This document shows positions 19,486-27,500 of a stretch of DNA of 27,500 nt, one piece after another. Below the pieces are notes generated by a model that searched no databases, was not told the DNA's origin, and saw only the letters and a list, made by a program, of their open reading frames with translations. Each line of letters starts with the position of its first letter. Within the stretch, counting starts at the first letter, position 1. Source of the DNA: Glandiceps talaboti (taxonomy: Eukaryota; Hemichordata; Enteropneusta; Spengelidae); the NCBI RefSeq assembly GCF_964340395.1, contig NC_135566.1, positions 17,000,001-17,027,500 on the forward strand. The letters are read 5' to 3'. Made by a program: the position numbers and the translations under genes.

Positions 19486-20257
19486 CTGTGCAAAATGGGT
19501 ACACGAAGATTATAGTATTAGCGTGGTGTCCACCAAGACACCTAATTAGTCAGTGTATCTCTTACACGAGAAAGCACAAAATTATTTTCAAAGTTGAGGG
19601 TTGTTGTGTTTTTACACAACAGCTTCTTTAATTTCTTGTTGTTGTGTGTAAAGTTCTTATGAATAGCACAAGCAGAAGTTTATTTTTCCATACTTGATTT
19701 CACTTCAATGTGGCTGAACAAAACCCATTCGCACAAAAGTCAAGAAGTCGAATTTTCTTGACAATGCAAGTATATTGTTAGTACTAGGCTAGGTATACAT
19801 AGATAGACACAATGCACAATGCCACACATGCTCATTAAATGAACTTCGTTCGTTTAGGGAAGGGGGGGGGGGCTGACATGAATTTGATTGCCGAACTTAA
19901 TTTTCACACTTTTAACCAAAATGAAAAAGCGTGTCATGTCTTCTTCACTGATAACAGGATCTGTGTTTAATACTGAGATGTTGATAAGTTGATTACAATT
20001 TACTTCTAATGTGATATACAGTGCTGGGTTTCCAGTAGTATTTTAAAGTGCTTACGATAATTTTTTTTACATTACATCGATCGTAGTGGTGTGATCTCTA
20101 TTATTTTCATAATTGTTTACTTCATTATATAAACGTGTATATGGGGTGGGGGTGGGGGTTGTCCTAAACTAACGAAGTTCTTTTATTGAGCTTGTGCGAC
20201 ATTGTGCGACCGTCCCTTACGTTTCCGCAAGTTGATAAGTCAAAGAAAATATTTTAC
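19486..20257 (-). other. Intron w6-w7
   Basis: 772 bp. Holds an 11-base G run at 19862-19872 and a G-rich stretch near 20141-20160. No exon or element recognised. Confidence 0.55.
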
Positions 20258-20365
20258 CTATTTCACAATTTGATCCACTAAATCCAGCACCACAGATACA
20301 TGTGTATGTCGCTCCATTTGGCATGCATGCTCCGCTATTAAGACAGGGAGCCCCTGCACATGGGT
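20258..20365 (-). CDS. EGF-like exon w6 (108 nt)
   Basis: 108 nt exon, one of the two shortest complete ones. Acceptor gcatactag, donor gtaaaa. Spacing C-x4-C-x5-C-x8-C-x-C-x8-C. There is almost no linker: C1 follows D-P immediately after the junction and only E-I follows C6. C1-AGAP-C2 has no O-glucose serine. The last loop GAGFSGSN fits the EOGT consensus. Confidence 0.93.
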   Translation of the reverse strand, partial: THVQGLPVLIAEHACQMERHTHVSVVLDLVDQIVK

Positions 20366-20690
20366 CTAGTATGCAATGAATTAATGAGAAGGACAAGATT
20401 ACAATCGCGTTAATGATCCATACACATAACAAAAATTAAAACTTATGTTCAACTCATAATTTTACAAAATGGAGAGGTGATATTATTTCAAGGCAAATAT
20501 TTTACAAATGCTAATCGAATTTTGAATTCTGAGTTTCGAAAAAAATTCACGAGAGTCAAATAACAGCTAGATATAATTATTTCAAAGTTAACAGACTTGG
20601 TCAACACGTACCTTGATTGAAATTGTGTATAATAATGCAAGTTATTCGTGTGGTCATATTTTGAATTGTGAAATTGAAGCATACGTAACA

Positions 20691-20730
20691 CTGACTGACT
20701 GACTGACTGACTGACTGACTGGCTGGCTGA
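20691..20730. repeat. (CTGA)n microsatellite
   Basis: About eight CTGA units ending in two CTGG units, the same unit as the array at 731. A 10-base C run follows at 20762-20771. The remainder of the w5-w6 intron to 21275 shows nothing recognisable. Confidence 0.96.
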
Positions 20731-21275
20731 ACAAATGTAGGTACATCAATGATGCACAGAACCCCCCCCCCTCCTTACCTACCCAGTCCCGCCCCTACGC
20801 CGTGTAAAATCTTCAACACATTAGAAATCACTCCTCCCACCCATTATAATCTATTCGTCACATAACTGAATGTCATCAGTTATGTGCAGTCTTTGAGAAT
20901 CGCTGTTCACAGTCAAAACGAATAGTCAAAGACGGTGACGTAGGACACACTCAAAAAGATGGCGACGGATATCCCCATTTTGATGTCGTAGCACACAAAA
21001 CGGAAAGGGTGAAAAAAAAATCACCAAGTTGGTGTCGTAGTACACATGCATAGAATATGTCTGAAAGGTCACATCCGGGCAACTTGCAAATACCATTACG
21101 GTTGAAAGATTTAAAAAAAAAAAGAAGCATACGAGTCAAACGATATTGGTGTCATGTCACCTAAATGATGCAAACATAGTCATAAGATGTCCAAAATTAT
21201 AGAGCAGGTTACAAAAATATAACGTACAAGTCACAAGCATTAAAGAGAGAACAAGCAACATGCTGATGCACATAC

Positions 21276-21404
21276 CACTAACTACTGGTTGTTGACAGGT
21301 CGTTCCAGTCCAACCTGTAGTACAACTACAGAAGAAGTCAGCACCGTTGTTTTGTGCAAAGCACTGACCATTATTTAAGCAGGGGTTGGGATCGCAAGGT
21401 AACA
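21276..21404 (-). CDS. EGF-like exon w5
   Basis: 129 nt exon with acceptor tgcacag and donor gtatgt. Spacing C-x4-C-x5-C-x10-C-x-C-x8-C, with DPNP then LNNGQ, and a Trp-containing last loop TTGWTGTT resembling w4. The linker after C6 (QQPVVS) is longer than average. The final G of this exon completes GAC (Asp) with w6. Separated from w4 by a 2.27 kb intron. Confidence 0.93.
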
Positions 21405-22522
21405 CTGTGCATAAATTACAGTGGAGAAAGGATCAAATTACTACATAACATTAACAAGATACTAACAAGGGAGGCTACATGTAAAGCAAATACAGAGATC
21501 CGACCATAGTGTCGAATTTGAGATTTGTAAGGATTATACATTGTATATATACACCCCTTGTCACAAATGCTTTAATACCGTGTTGGTGTTTGAGACACAA
21601 ACTGCTGGTTAAGTGTAAGGCACTGTTAAGTTTCTATCTCAGAACATTTGTCGCCAAGACTAATATTCCACCGACTCAGCTTGACACATCCTTAAAATGT
21701 GTTCTGTTTTCGAGCTAAGACCACTATTTTCTCTACAGTCACTGTGGTCTGAACTTAGAGTAAATTGTTCAAATCCTCAAACGCTACATACGCACTTTTG
21801 ACCAAGATTTCGTGCATCTCAAATAACTGGTTTCTCGTTACATGTGTTTATCAATCTGAAACAACAGAACGACCAGTCTGTTTTAGAGAAAATTGTTGTA
21901 CAAAACTTTACAATTCAGTTTTTTGTGTACTTTTGATCAAAGTTCGTATCTCAATCGCCCCAAGTTCTAAAATATTCATGACAACGAGTGTATTTTAAAT
22001 GTGGTGAAAGAATTTTAAAATCAGCTGACACGAAACCTCTATTTCATTTTTGTTCAATCGCCAAGAACAATCGCTAGTAAAAGTAAGACAAATGTGGAGG
22101 ACGTAGTCGTGCAGATAAACTCACAATAGTGAAATGCTGTATATTTAGATGTTGTTCCCTAATATTGTTTTTGGTCCTTTCGAGGGTTAAAAGTGTTTAT
22201 TTTAGGTGACATTGGAATGACAGTCGCTGAAATTGGTTGGTATTGTTTGAAATCTCGAGTTGAAGAACCTTACTAGCGATATGATAGGTGTGAATTAGAG
22301 GTAACGTGTCACTATGACCAAATATGGTATCGTAGTTGGTCTTCGTCATGCATAACGCATCACTGTAGAATTTATGTTTGGTACTTGGTTCGACACAGTG
22401 ATACAATTAAAAGTTCATTATGCATTGACATATGTCATCATGACACTCCAGATGATGAACATTGTAGTGTATTGATAAGGGCAATTAAGTATAGTTCCAT
22501 CAAATTAATATATGATGCACTG
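21405..22522 (-). other. Intron w4-w5, first part
   Basis: About 1.1 kb of AT-rich intron. Short frames on both strands lack domains. No foldback, tandem repeat or RNA gene recognised. Confidence 0.5.
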
Positions 22523-22566
22523 TGGTGCGTGGTGATGGTGGTGGTGGTGGTGGTGGTGGTGGTGAC

Positions 22567-22603
<37 letters not shown>

Positions 22604-22661
22604 GTGATGGTGATAGTGGTGGTGGTGGTGGTGGAGGTGGTGATGATGATGAAGGGAGTAC

Positions 22662-22699
<38 letters not shown>

Positions 22700-22751
22700 C
22701 AACCACAACGACAACGAAGAAGTCAATAGTGGTGGTGATGGTGATGGTGGT
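22523..22751. repeat. Trinucleotide complex (GGT)n/(GAT)n
   Basis: Alternating blocks: (GGT)n near 22531-22563, (GAT)n near 22567-22603, (GGT)n near 22617-22640, (GAT)n near 22663-22699, then mixed GGT/GAT. Asp-, Gly-, His- or Ser-rich frames read from it are repeat artefacts. Confidence 0.97.
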
Positions 22752-23670
22752 AATATTGATACAATTTTGACAACATCCACAGTGAAAATGTAATCATGCG
22801 GTGAATGTGAAACGTATTGTACAATACAATATGATACATATATGGTGTAATGGTGTAAGGGTGTGTGACGTCATACACCATGAGGACAGTTATTAGGAAG
22901 TGTGAAAACATGTGAGTGATATAAAAAATACCATGGACGATGCAAAATCATGATTTAGAAATTAAAGTAAAGTCATACTGAAAGAAACGTGATGATTATA
23001 GTTTATACCATAGCCCTCGGGGTCAAATTGATCGATCGTTCACCCTACAATGATCACATCAATGGGTACATGGTACGCTTACTCAACAACAAAACATCAT
23101 CCGGTCAATCATCTAAAAATACCCTGTACCTTTGAATACGTTAAAGAATCAATTCGCTTGACTTTACTCGGAAATCATGATTTTGCAGTCGTCCAGATGT
23201 TTTGTGTTATTTGTAAAACTTATAGCTTGACAAAGAACATGCCCATACATGCACACTTCAAATTGTATGTGTTAATAATGTGTACGGGTCGGAGAACCAT
23301 AATAGAATCGGAGACTGGAAAAAAAGTCAAGGTTAGAGAACGGAAATGCGCCCTTCAAAGCACGGTATCAGTGGATCCAGACTATTATGTAAAGTATCTA
23401 GGTTTTAAGACAGATGGTACACCACTTCAACTATGATAAAAGAAAGGTAACAGAGCGCAGTCTAATGCTAGCAATGGCATGAATGGCAGGCAGAAAGTAT
23501 GATGACAGACAGGGAAGTTGAAAAGCTGTTGCAGTAAGAACGGGTGCATGTTCGCAAAGACAATTACAAAAACGGAAAGGAAATTATATAAAATTAAAAG
23601 TATACGGGTATGATTAGCAGAAATTAATCCAGGAAGCAAAATTCGCTGCATTCAAGGTCTGAACACATAC
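22752..23670 (-). other. Intron w4-w5, second part, with an unassigned plus-strand frame
   Basis: Includes an open plus-strand frame at 23050-23436 of 128 codons free of simple repeats. I recognise no domain, signal peptide or promoter for it, and treat it as chance or element remnant rather than a gene. Nothing else seen. Confidence 0.4.
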
Positions 23671-23802
23671 CGGTGGAAGTCTGACAATTTGTTCCCGTCC
23701 AGCCCGTGCCACAACTGCATATGTACAAACCAGAATCATCATTGATTGCCAAGCAAAGGCCACCGTTAAAGCAAGGGTTTGGGTTGCATGCTTCAACGAC
23801 AC
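23671..23802 (-). CDS. EGF-like exon w4 (longest, 132 nt)
   Basis: 132 nt exon, acceptor attgtgtag and donor gtatgt. Spacing C-x4-C-x5-C-x11-C-x-C-x8-C; the C3-C4 loop (LAINDDSGLYI) is the longest in the window. C1-NPNP-C2 belongs to the proline-type group w4-w13. The last loop has Trp (GTGWTGTN) where most domains have Tyr or Phe, shared only with w5. Reads GVVEAC at the start after the w3 junction. Confidence 0.92.
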
Positions 23803-24480
23803 CTACACAATGAAGGGTATAGCATATAGTAGCATAAGGGATGCACACAGTTATAAAACATTACATGATTAACATGCATCGTATCGTGCATTTTATGAGA
23901 AAGCAGCGTTGATGGTTGAGGTGGTGGAAAAACAGATCACAACAAAGGGGTAACGATAACGGGGAGGCTCTTAGGCAGTCAATTTCAAGCTCAGCGTTAC
24001 ATGTAAATGGTTCCTCAATATGCAGGTTGATGGTTGAGGAGGGAGAAATGTAAAAACATGACTTGAAAAATGAATGTGTGATTGTTAGAATTATAGCAGT
24101 GCCAGTATATTATAAAATCATACATGTTTCGCAATACGTCCTGCAAGTTTACTACATTATAAAGCGGTGGCTGAACGCAGCTGTAAGTAATATTAAAAAA
24201 ATTACATGCAAGCACCATTGCAGCAACCATGCCCACAGTAATGTTTCACTACTAAACCAAAACACATTCTACATGCAAATATAACGTAAAAAACATGAGT
24301 TATTTGCAAAACAATGCATAGTTCTGTAAAGAAGCAAAGCAAAATAATTAACCATATAAGCATAATAAATAGGAGATGATGAACATTTGCTCGTTAGCAC
24401 GCACTGGAATGAAGAAATTAAAAAGCGCAGCGTGATGCAGCATCTATTGCGCATGACGAACTAGGAAGCGGTAAGACAAA
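23803..24480 (-). other. Intron w3-w4, first part
   Basis: Only a loose repetition of 'gatggttgaggtggtggaaa' (23911) as 'gatggttgaggagggagaaa' (24028) was noticed. No exon or mobile element recognised. Confidence 0.5.
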
Positions 24481-24515
24481 AAATTACCCAGCATACTACA
24501 AATTACCCAGCATAC
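24481..24515. repeat. Two-copy 19 bp tandem repeat
   Basis: aaattacccagcatac occurs at 24481-24496 and again at 24500-24515, a 19 bp period. Confidence 0.9.
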
Positions 24516-24596
24516 ATGGAGTTTGTATTATGAGACGTCGTCGGGCAACGCAAAGTCACGTGCTGTGCCTTATAAGTTATATGATGTTGGACGTCT

Positions 24597-24644
24597 ATGG
24601 TTGTACCAAGGATGTATTAGAGGATAATACATCCATGGTTGTAC
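24597..24644. repeat. Hairpin flanked by 10 bp direct repeats
   Basis: A perfect 10 bp stem, GGATGTATTA and TAATACATCC (24610-24619 and 24625-24634), encloses a 5-base loop. The direct repeat ATGGTTGTAC lies at 24597-24606 and 24635-24644. This could be a small insertion with target duplication or a slippage product; nothing indicates transcription. The remainder to exon w3 (24645-24967) shows nothing recognisable. Confidence 0.7.
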
Positions 24645-24967
24645 GTATACGGACGTTTGCATGCAACTATTGACTCTTCCTTATATGGGCGACATCCTGA
24701 ATGAACTGTCTCGAATATGTGTATGATTAACATAAGCATCACAAGACTAAAAGAGAATTGACATGCTTGGTGAGAGGGACGAAAGCATAATGGTGATAGT
24801 ACAGTGGGTCGATATGAAGATATCCGGGCCCTGTGTTGAAAGATACCCTCATGGAGTTTAATTGCTGTGCCTCTATTTAGGAGTATCCCCTATTTGAAAA
24901 CAATCGACTACATTACGCCCAGGAGTACGTATGCCCTGGCATACTATACACTGAACACGCGACATAC

Positions 24968-25087
24968 CATTCTCGTCCGCACACGATTCCCCGTTCACTC
25001 CATCGGGGCAAAGACAGAAATGAGAGCCGGCATTATTGAGTAAACAAGTTCCTGCATTCCCGCACGGATATGAAGCGCAAGCTCCAA
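24968..25087 (-). CDS. EGF-like exon w3 (divergent)
   Basis: 120 nt exon with acceptor cttacag and donor gtatgt. Spacing C-x4-C-x5-C-x9-C-x-C-x8-C is intact, but the residues are the least typical of the set: GNAGT between C2 and C3, and PDGVNGES in the last loop, lacking the usual aromatic-T-G. It still fits the O-fucose consensus (T before C3) and the O-glucose consensus (C-A-S-Y-P-C). Junction with w2 gives ATT (Ile). Confidence 0.88.
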
Positions 25088-25852
25088 CTGTAAGTGTCAT
25101 TTTGGAAAGAAAGAAAAAAAATATAACGCTTTAGTTTAAACTTCATGTTTTCAACAGCTCCACTGATTCACAACGTTCAACAAACAGATTATGGAGGGAG
25201 AATAATTTGGAACTTATATTTTTTTAAACGAGACTCGCGGAACATATAAATTTGTAAGTTGTATTCAAATTGATGAATTGATTCCGATGCTAATGCAATT
25301 ATCTCATGTCACACACACAGAATTCAGTCAAAATATAATATTATCATAGCTCGGAAACTGATTTTCACGAATAGAGATTTACATGTTGAAAAAACTGCTT
25401 TGTCGGAAGAGTTACATTATTTTTCATTGTCATGACGTGATGATATTCATCACCAACTTGTCAAGCTTATTTCAAAAGATATTTCGCACAACTTGAATAT
25501 TAATTTTTATCTAGAATTTATAAATGCCAGTCTAAGGTCATTGTTGACAGTCAAAGGTCATTTACTTGATGTACATAAATTGTCTTTACTATGCTTCCCT
25601 ATATACATATAATTCAAAATGTCTTTCATTACAACTTGGAAGGCAGATGCAAATTGTTCGGATACAGCCAAAATATGGTATACTAAGTATATATACTACC
25701 AGTAAACTGTCATTTACAGTGTATGTAACACTAAAGATAACATTTTTTTGGCTGAAAAATGGCACTAGATGAAATTGTATTCCATTTATTCAATGAGATG
25801 GAGATACAGATAGCTGTTGACGTTAAGATGACAGCTACACGTATGTACTCAC
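25088..25852 (-). other. Intron w2-w3
   Basis: 765 bp AT-rich sequence. No tandem repeat, foldback structure or additional EGF exon recognised. Confidence 0.6.
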
Positions 25853-25978
25853 TGGGGTTCTCGCAGTTTGCTCCAGTATAAGACGCTATGCAAGTACACA
25901 AATACGTCCCTGTTACGGTCGTGGAACATTGGCCGCGATGCAAACATGGCTGACTTGTACAAGGGTCGGTAACCGTTT
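25853..25978 (-). CDS. EGF-like exon w2
   Basis: 126 nt exon with donor gtgagt; the acceptor tattttaatag has an A-containing, imperfect pyrimidine tract. Spacing C-x4-C-x5-C-x9-C-x-C-x8-C. C1-TSQP-C2 fits the POGLUT1 O-glucose consensus (C-x-S-x-P-C). The junction with w1 makes GAA (Glu), giving ETVTDPC at the domain start. C2-LHRGQ-C3 is unusual in having basic residues where most siblings have N-G-G. It is followed downstream by a 765 bp intron with no recognisable element. Confidence 0.93.
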
Positions 25979-26028
25979 CTATTAAAATAAGCATCTTAAT
26001 TTTTAAAAATAAAACTTCAAGAGCACGA

Positions 26029-26272
<244 letters not shown>

Positions 26273-26388
26273 TGTACAAATGAAATCAGGATGGTCTCAA
26301 CAAAACTCAAAGGGTATAGGGTTTCTTAAAATTCCAACTAGCTTTCACCCTGTGAACAAAGCATCATTAGGTAAGTAAATACATATAT

Positions 26389-26496
26389 AAACACAGACAA
26401 ACACAGACAGACAGACAGACAGACACACAAACAAACACACACACACACACACAAACAAACACACACACACACATATATTAATATATATGTGCGTGC

Positions 26497-26527
<31 letters not shown>

Positions 26528-26531
26528 TGTA
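26389..26531. repeat. Mixed (ACAG)n, (CA)n, (GC)n and (GT)n tract
   Basis: ACAG and AAAC units lead into (CA)n, a short TATA break, a (CG)n-rich segment at about 26490-26511 and (GT)n to 26530. CA and GT halves are complementary, so the tract can fold back. The sequence to exon w1 (26532-26933) shows nothing recognisable. Confidence 0.95.
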
Positions 26532-26933
26532 TTACAATCCAGTTATAGTTGACAACTATTTTGAAGGGCATTTGTACCTGTGAATGGTTACAGACAGGCC
26601 TAAAATCTTCCTATGTGAATTACTAGCAACGCGTGGCATGGATTCTTTCTTTGAAAGTTAGACAGTACAAGAAACGATGGTAACGAGGGTAACATGATTT
26701 TCATATTAGCAAACAATAGGTTACAATAATGATGTTAATATTAGGAATTAGGACACTTTCTGCTAAATCGTGTGCTGAAAACAAAGAGAAAACGTGTTTT
26801 GCATTAGACGGCGTATCCACGTCTTCCCTCGCAAACGCTCCACTGTGCCTATCACTGTAACATATGAAAAAGAATGTATAGCTACAAATTAAATTATTGA
26901 ATAAATAGCGCCAACATAATTACGTAGACTTAC

Positions 26934-27053
26934 CTGTAGTTTGACAGTTTATACCAGTATATCCTTCTGTGCAGGCACAAGTGTATCCACCGTTAGTATT
27001 TACTGAACATATGCCGTTATTCAAACATGGATTGTTTGTGCAGGCGTTGGTAA
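26934..27053 (-). CDS. EGF-like exon w1 (most 5' in window)
   Basis: Minus-strand exon of 120 nt with acceptor ccaacag and donor gtaagt. Domain spacing is C-x4-C-x5-C-x9-C-x-C-x8-C, with TNNP between C1 and C2 and LNNGI between C2 and C3. The last loop TEGYTGIN fits the EOGT O-GlcNAc consensus (C5-xx-G-Y/F-T/S-G-xx-C6). No O-fucose or O-glucose consensus. The first codon is completed by an exon beyond the right edge, so the gene continues 5' of the window. Confidence 0.93.
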
Positions 27054-27151
27054 CTGTTGGTATGGAAACAAAATGGCGACAAGTCAGATAGGTGGATTAC
27101 CTCGGCCATTTATCAGTAAAGTGATGAATCAAGAATCATTTGCGTACTTTG

Positions 27152-27237
27152 ATCAGTTGTGTCTGTGTGTTTGTTTGTGTTTGTTTGTTTGTTTGTTTGT
27201 TTGTTTGTTTGTTTGTTTGTGTGTCTGTGTGTGTGTG

Positions 27238-27286
<49 letters not shown>

Positions 27287-27380
27287 GAGTGAGTGTGTGT
27301 GTGTGTCTGTCTGTCTGTCCGTCCGTCCGTCTGTATGCATGCCTGTCTATCCGTCCGTCCGCCCGTCTGTCTACCTGTAT

Positions 27381-27415
<35 letters not shown>

Positions 27416-27467
27416 TTTGTTTGTTTGTTTGTTTGTTTGTTTGTTTGTTTGTTTGTCTGTCTCATTG
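27152..27467. repeat. Microsatellite complex at the right edge
   Basis: Order: (TTTG)n, (TG)n, (TCTG)n, GAGTGAG, (TG)n, (TCTG)n, (TCCG)n, mixed TGCA, (TCCG)n, (TTTA)n, (TTTG)n. It lies in the partial intron 5' of exon w1, which runs out of the window. Confidence 0.97.
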
Positions 27468-27500
27468 TTACATTGTGAGTGTGTCTATCTACAATTTGTA

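Overview
This is nuclear DNA from a non-vertebrate animal. The window is an internal slice of one minus-strand gene that encodes an extracellular protein built from tandem EGF-like domains. The reasons are: GT-AG introns in a fixed phase, one six-cysteine domain per exon, AT-rich introns of about 0.5-2.3 kb, dense simple repeats, and foldback (MITE-like) elements. Intron size and repeat style suit a marine invertebrate such as a cephalochordate, hemichordate, echinoderm or mollusc, but the sequence alone does not settle which.

I resolve 25 coding exons on the minus strand, numbered w1 (26934..27053) to w25 (1..56) in transcript order. Each is one EGF-like domain of 108-132 nt. Every fully visible exon is class 1-1: two bases complete the first codon and one base is left at the end. 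Joined, the visible exons give about 2960 nt (about 986 codons) with no stop at any of the 24 junctions. Neither gene end is present. There is no signal peptide exon, no transmembrane exon and no other domain type, so orthology (Notch-like, fibropellin-like, or other EGF-repeat protein) is left open and no symbol is given. Most C1 cysteines are preceded by D-P or N-P rather than the calcium-binding D-x-D/N-E/Q pattern. Consensus sites for Notch-type O-fucose, O-glucose and O-GlcNAc are common.

Layout by region: 1-7060 holds w25-w17, with a tetranucleotide array, two minisatellites, two related foldback elements flanking w19, a possible retroposon tail and a 0.5 kb microsatellite complex. 7061-12968 holds w16-w14 in large introns with two more foldback elements. 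12948-15866 is a recent head-to-tail duplication of about 1.45-1.47 kb in which the exon pair w13+w12 was copied to w11+w10. 15867-21404 holds w9-w5 with long (TA)n tracts. 21405-27500 holds w4-w1 with (GGT)n/(GAT)n, (TA)n and (TG)n tracts.

I found no RNA gene, CRISPR array, bacterial gene or convincing second protein-coding gene. The most interesting items are the exon-pair duplication (whose only two coding differences are both amino-acid changes, one toggling an O-fucose site), the block distribution of glycosylation motifs, and the foldback elements close to exons.
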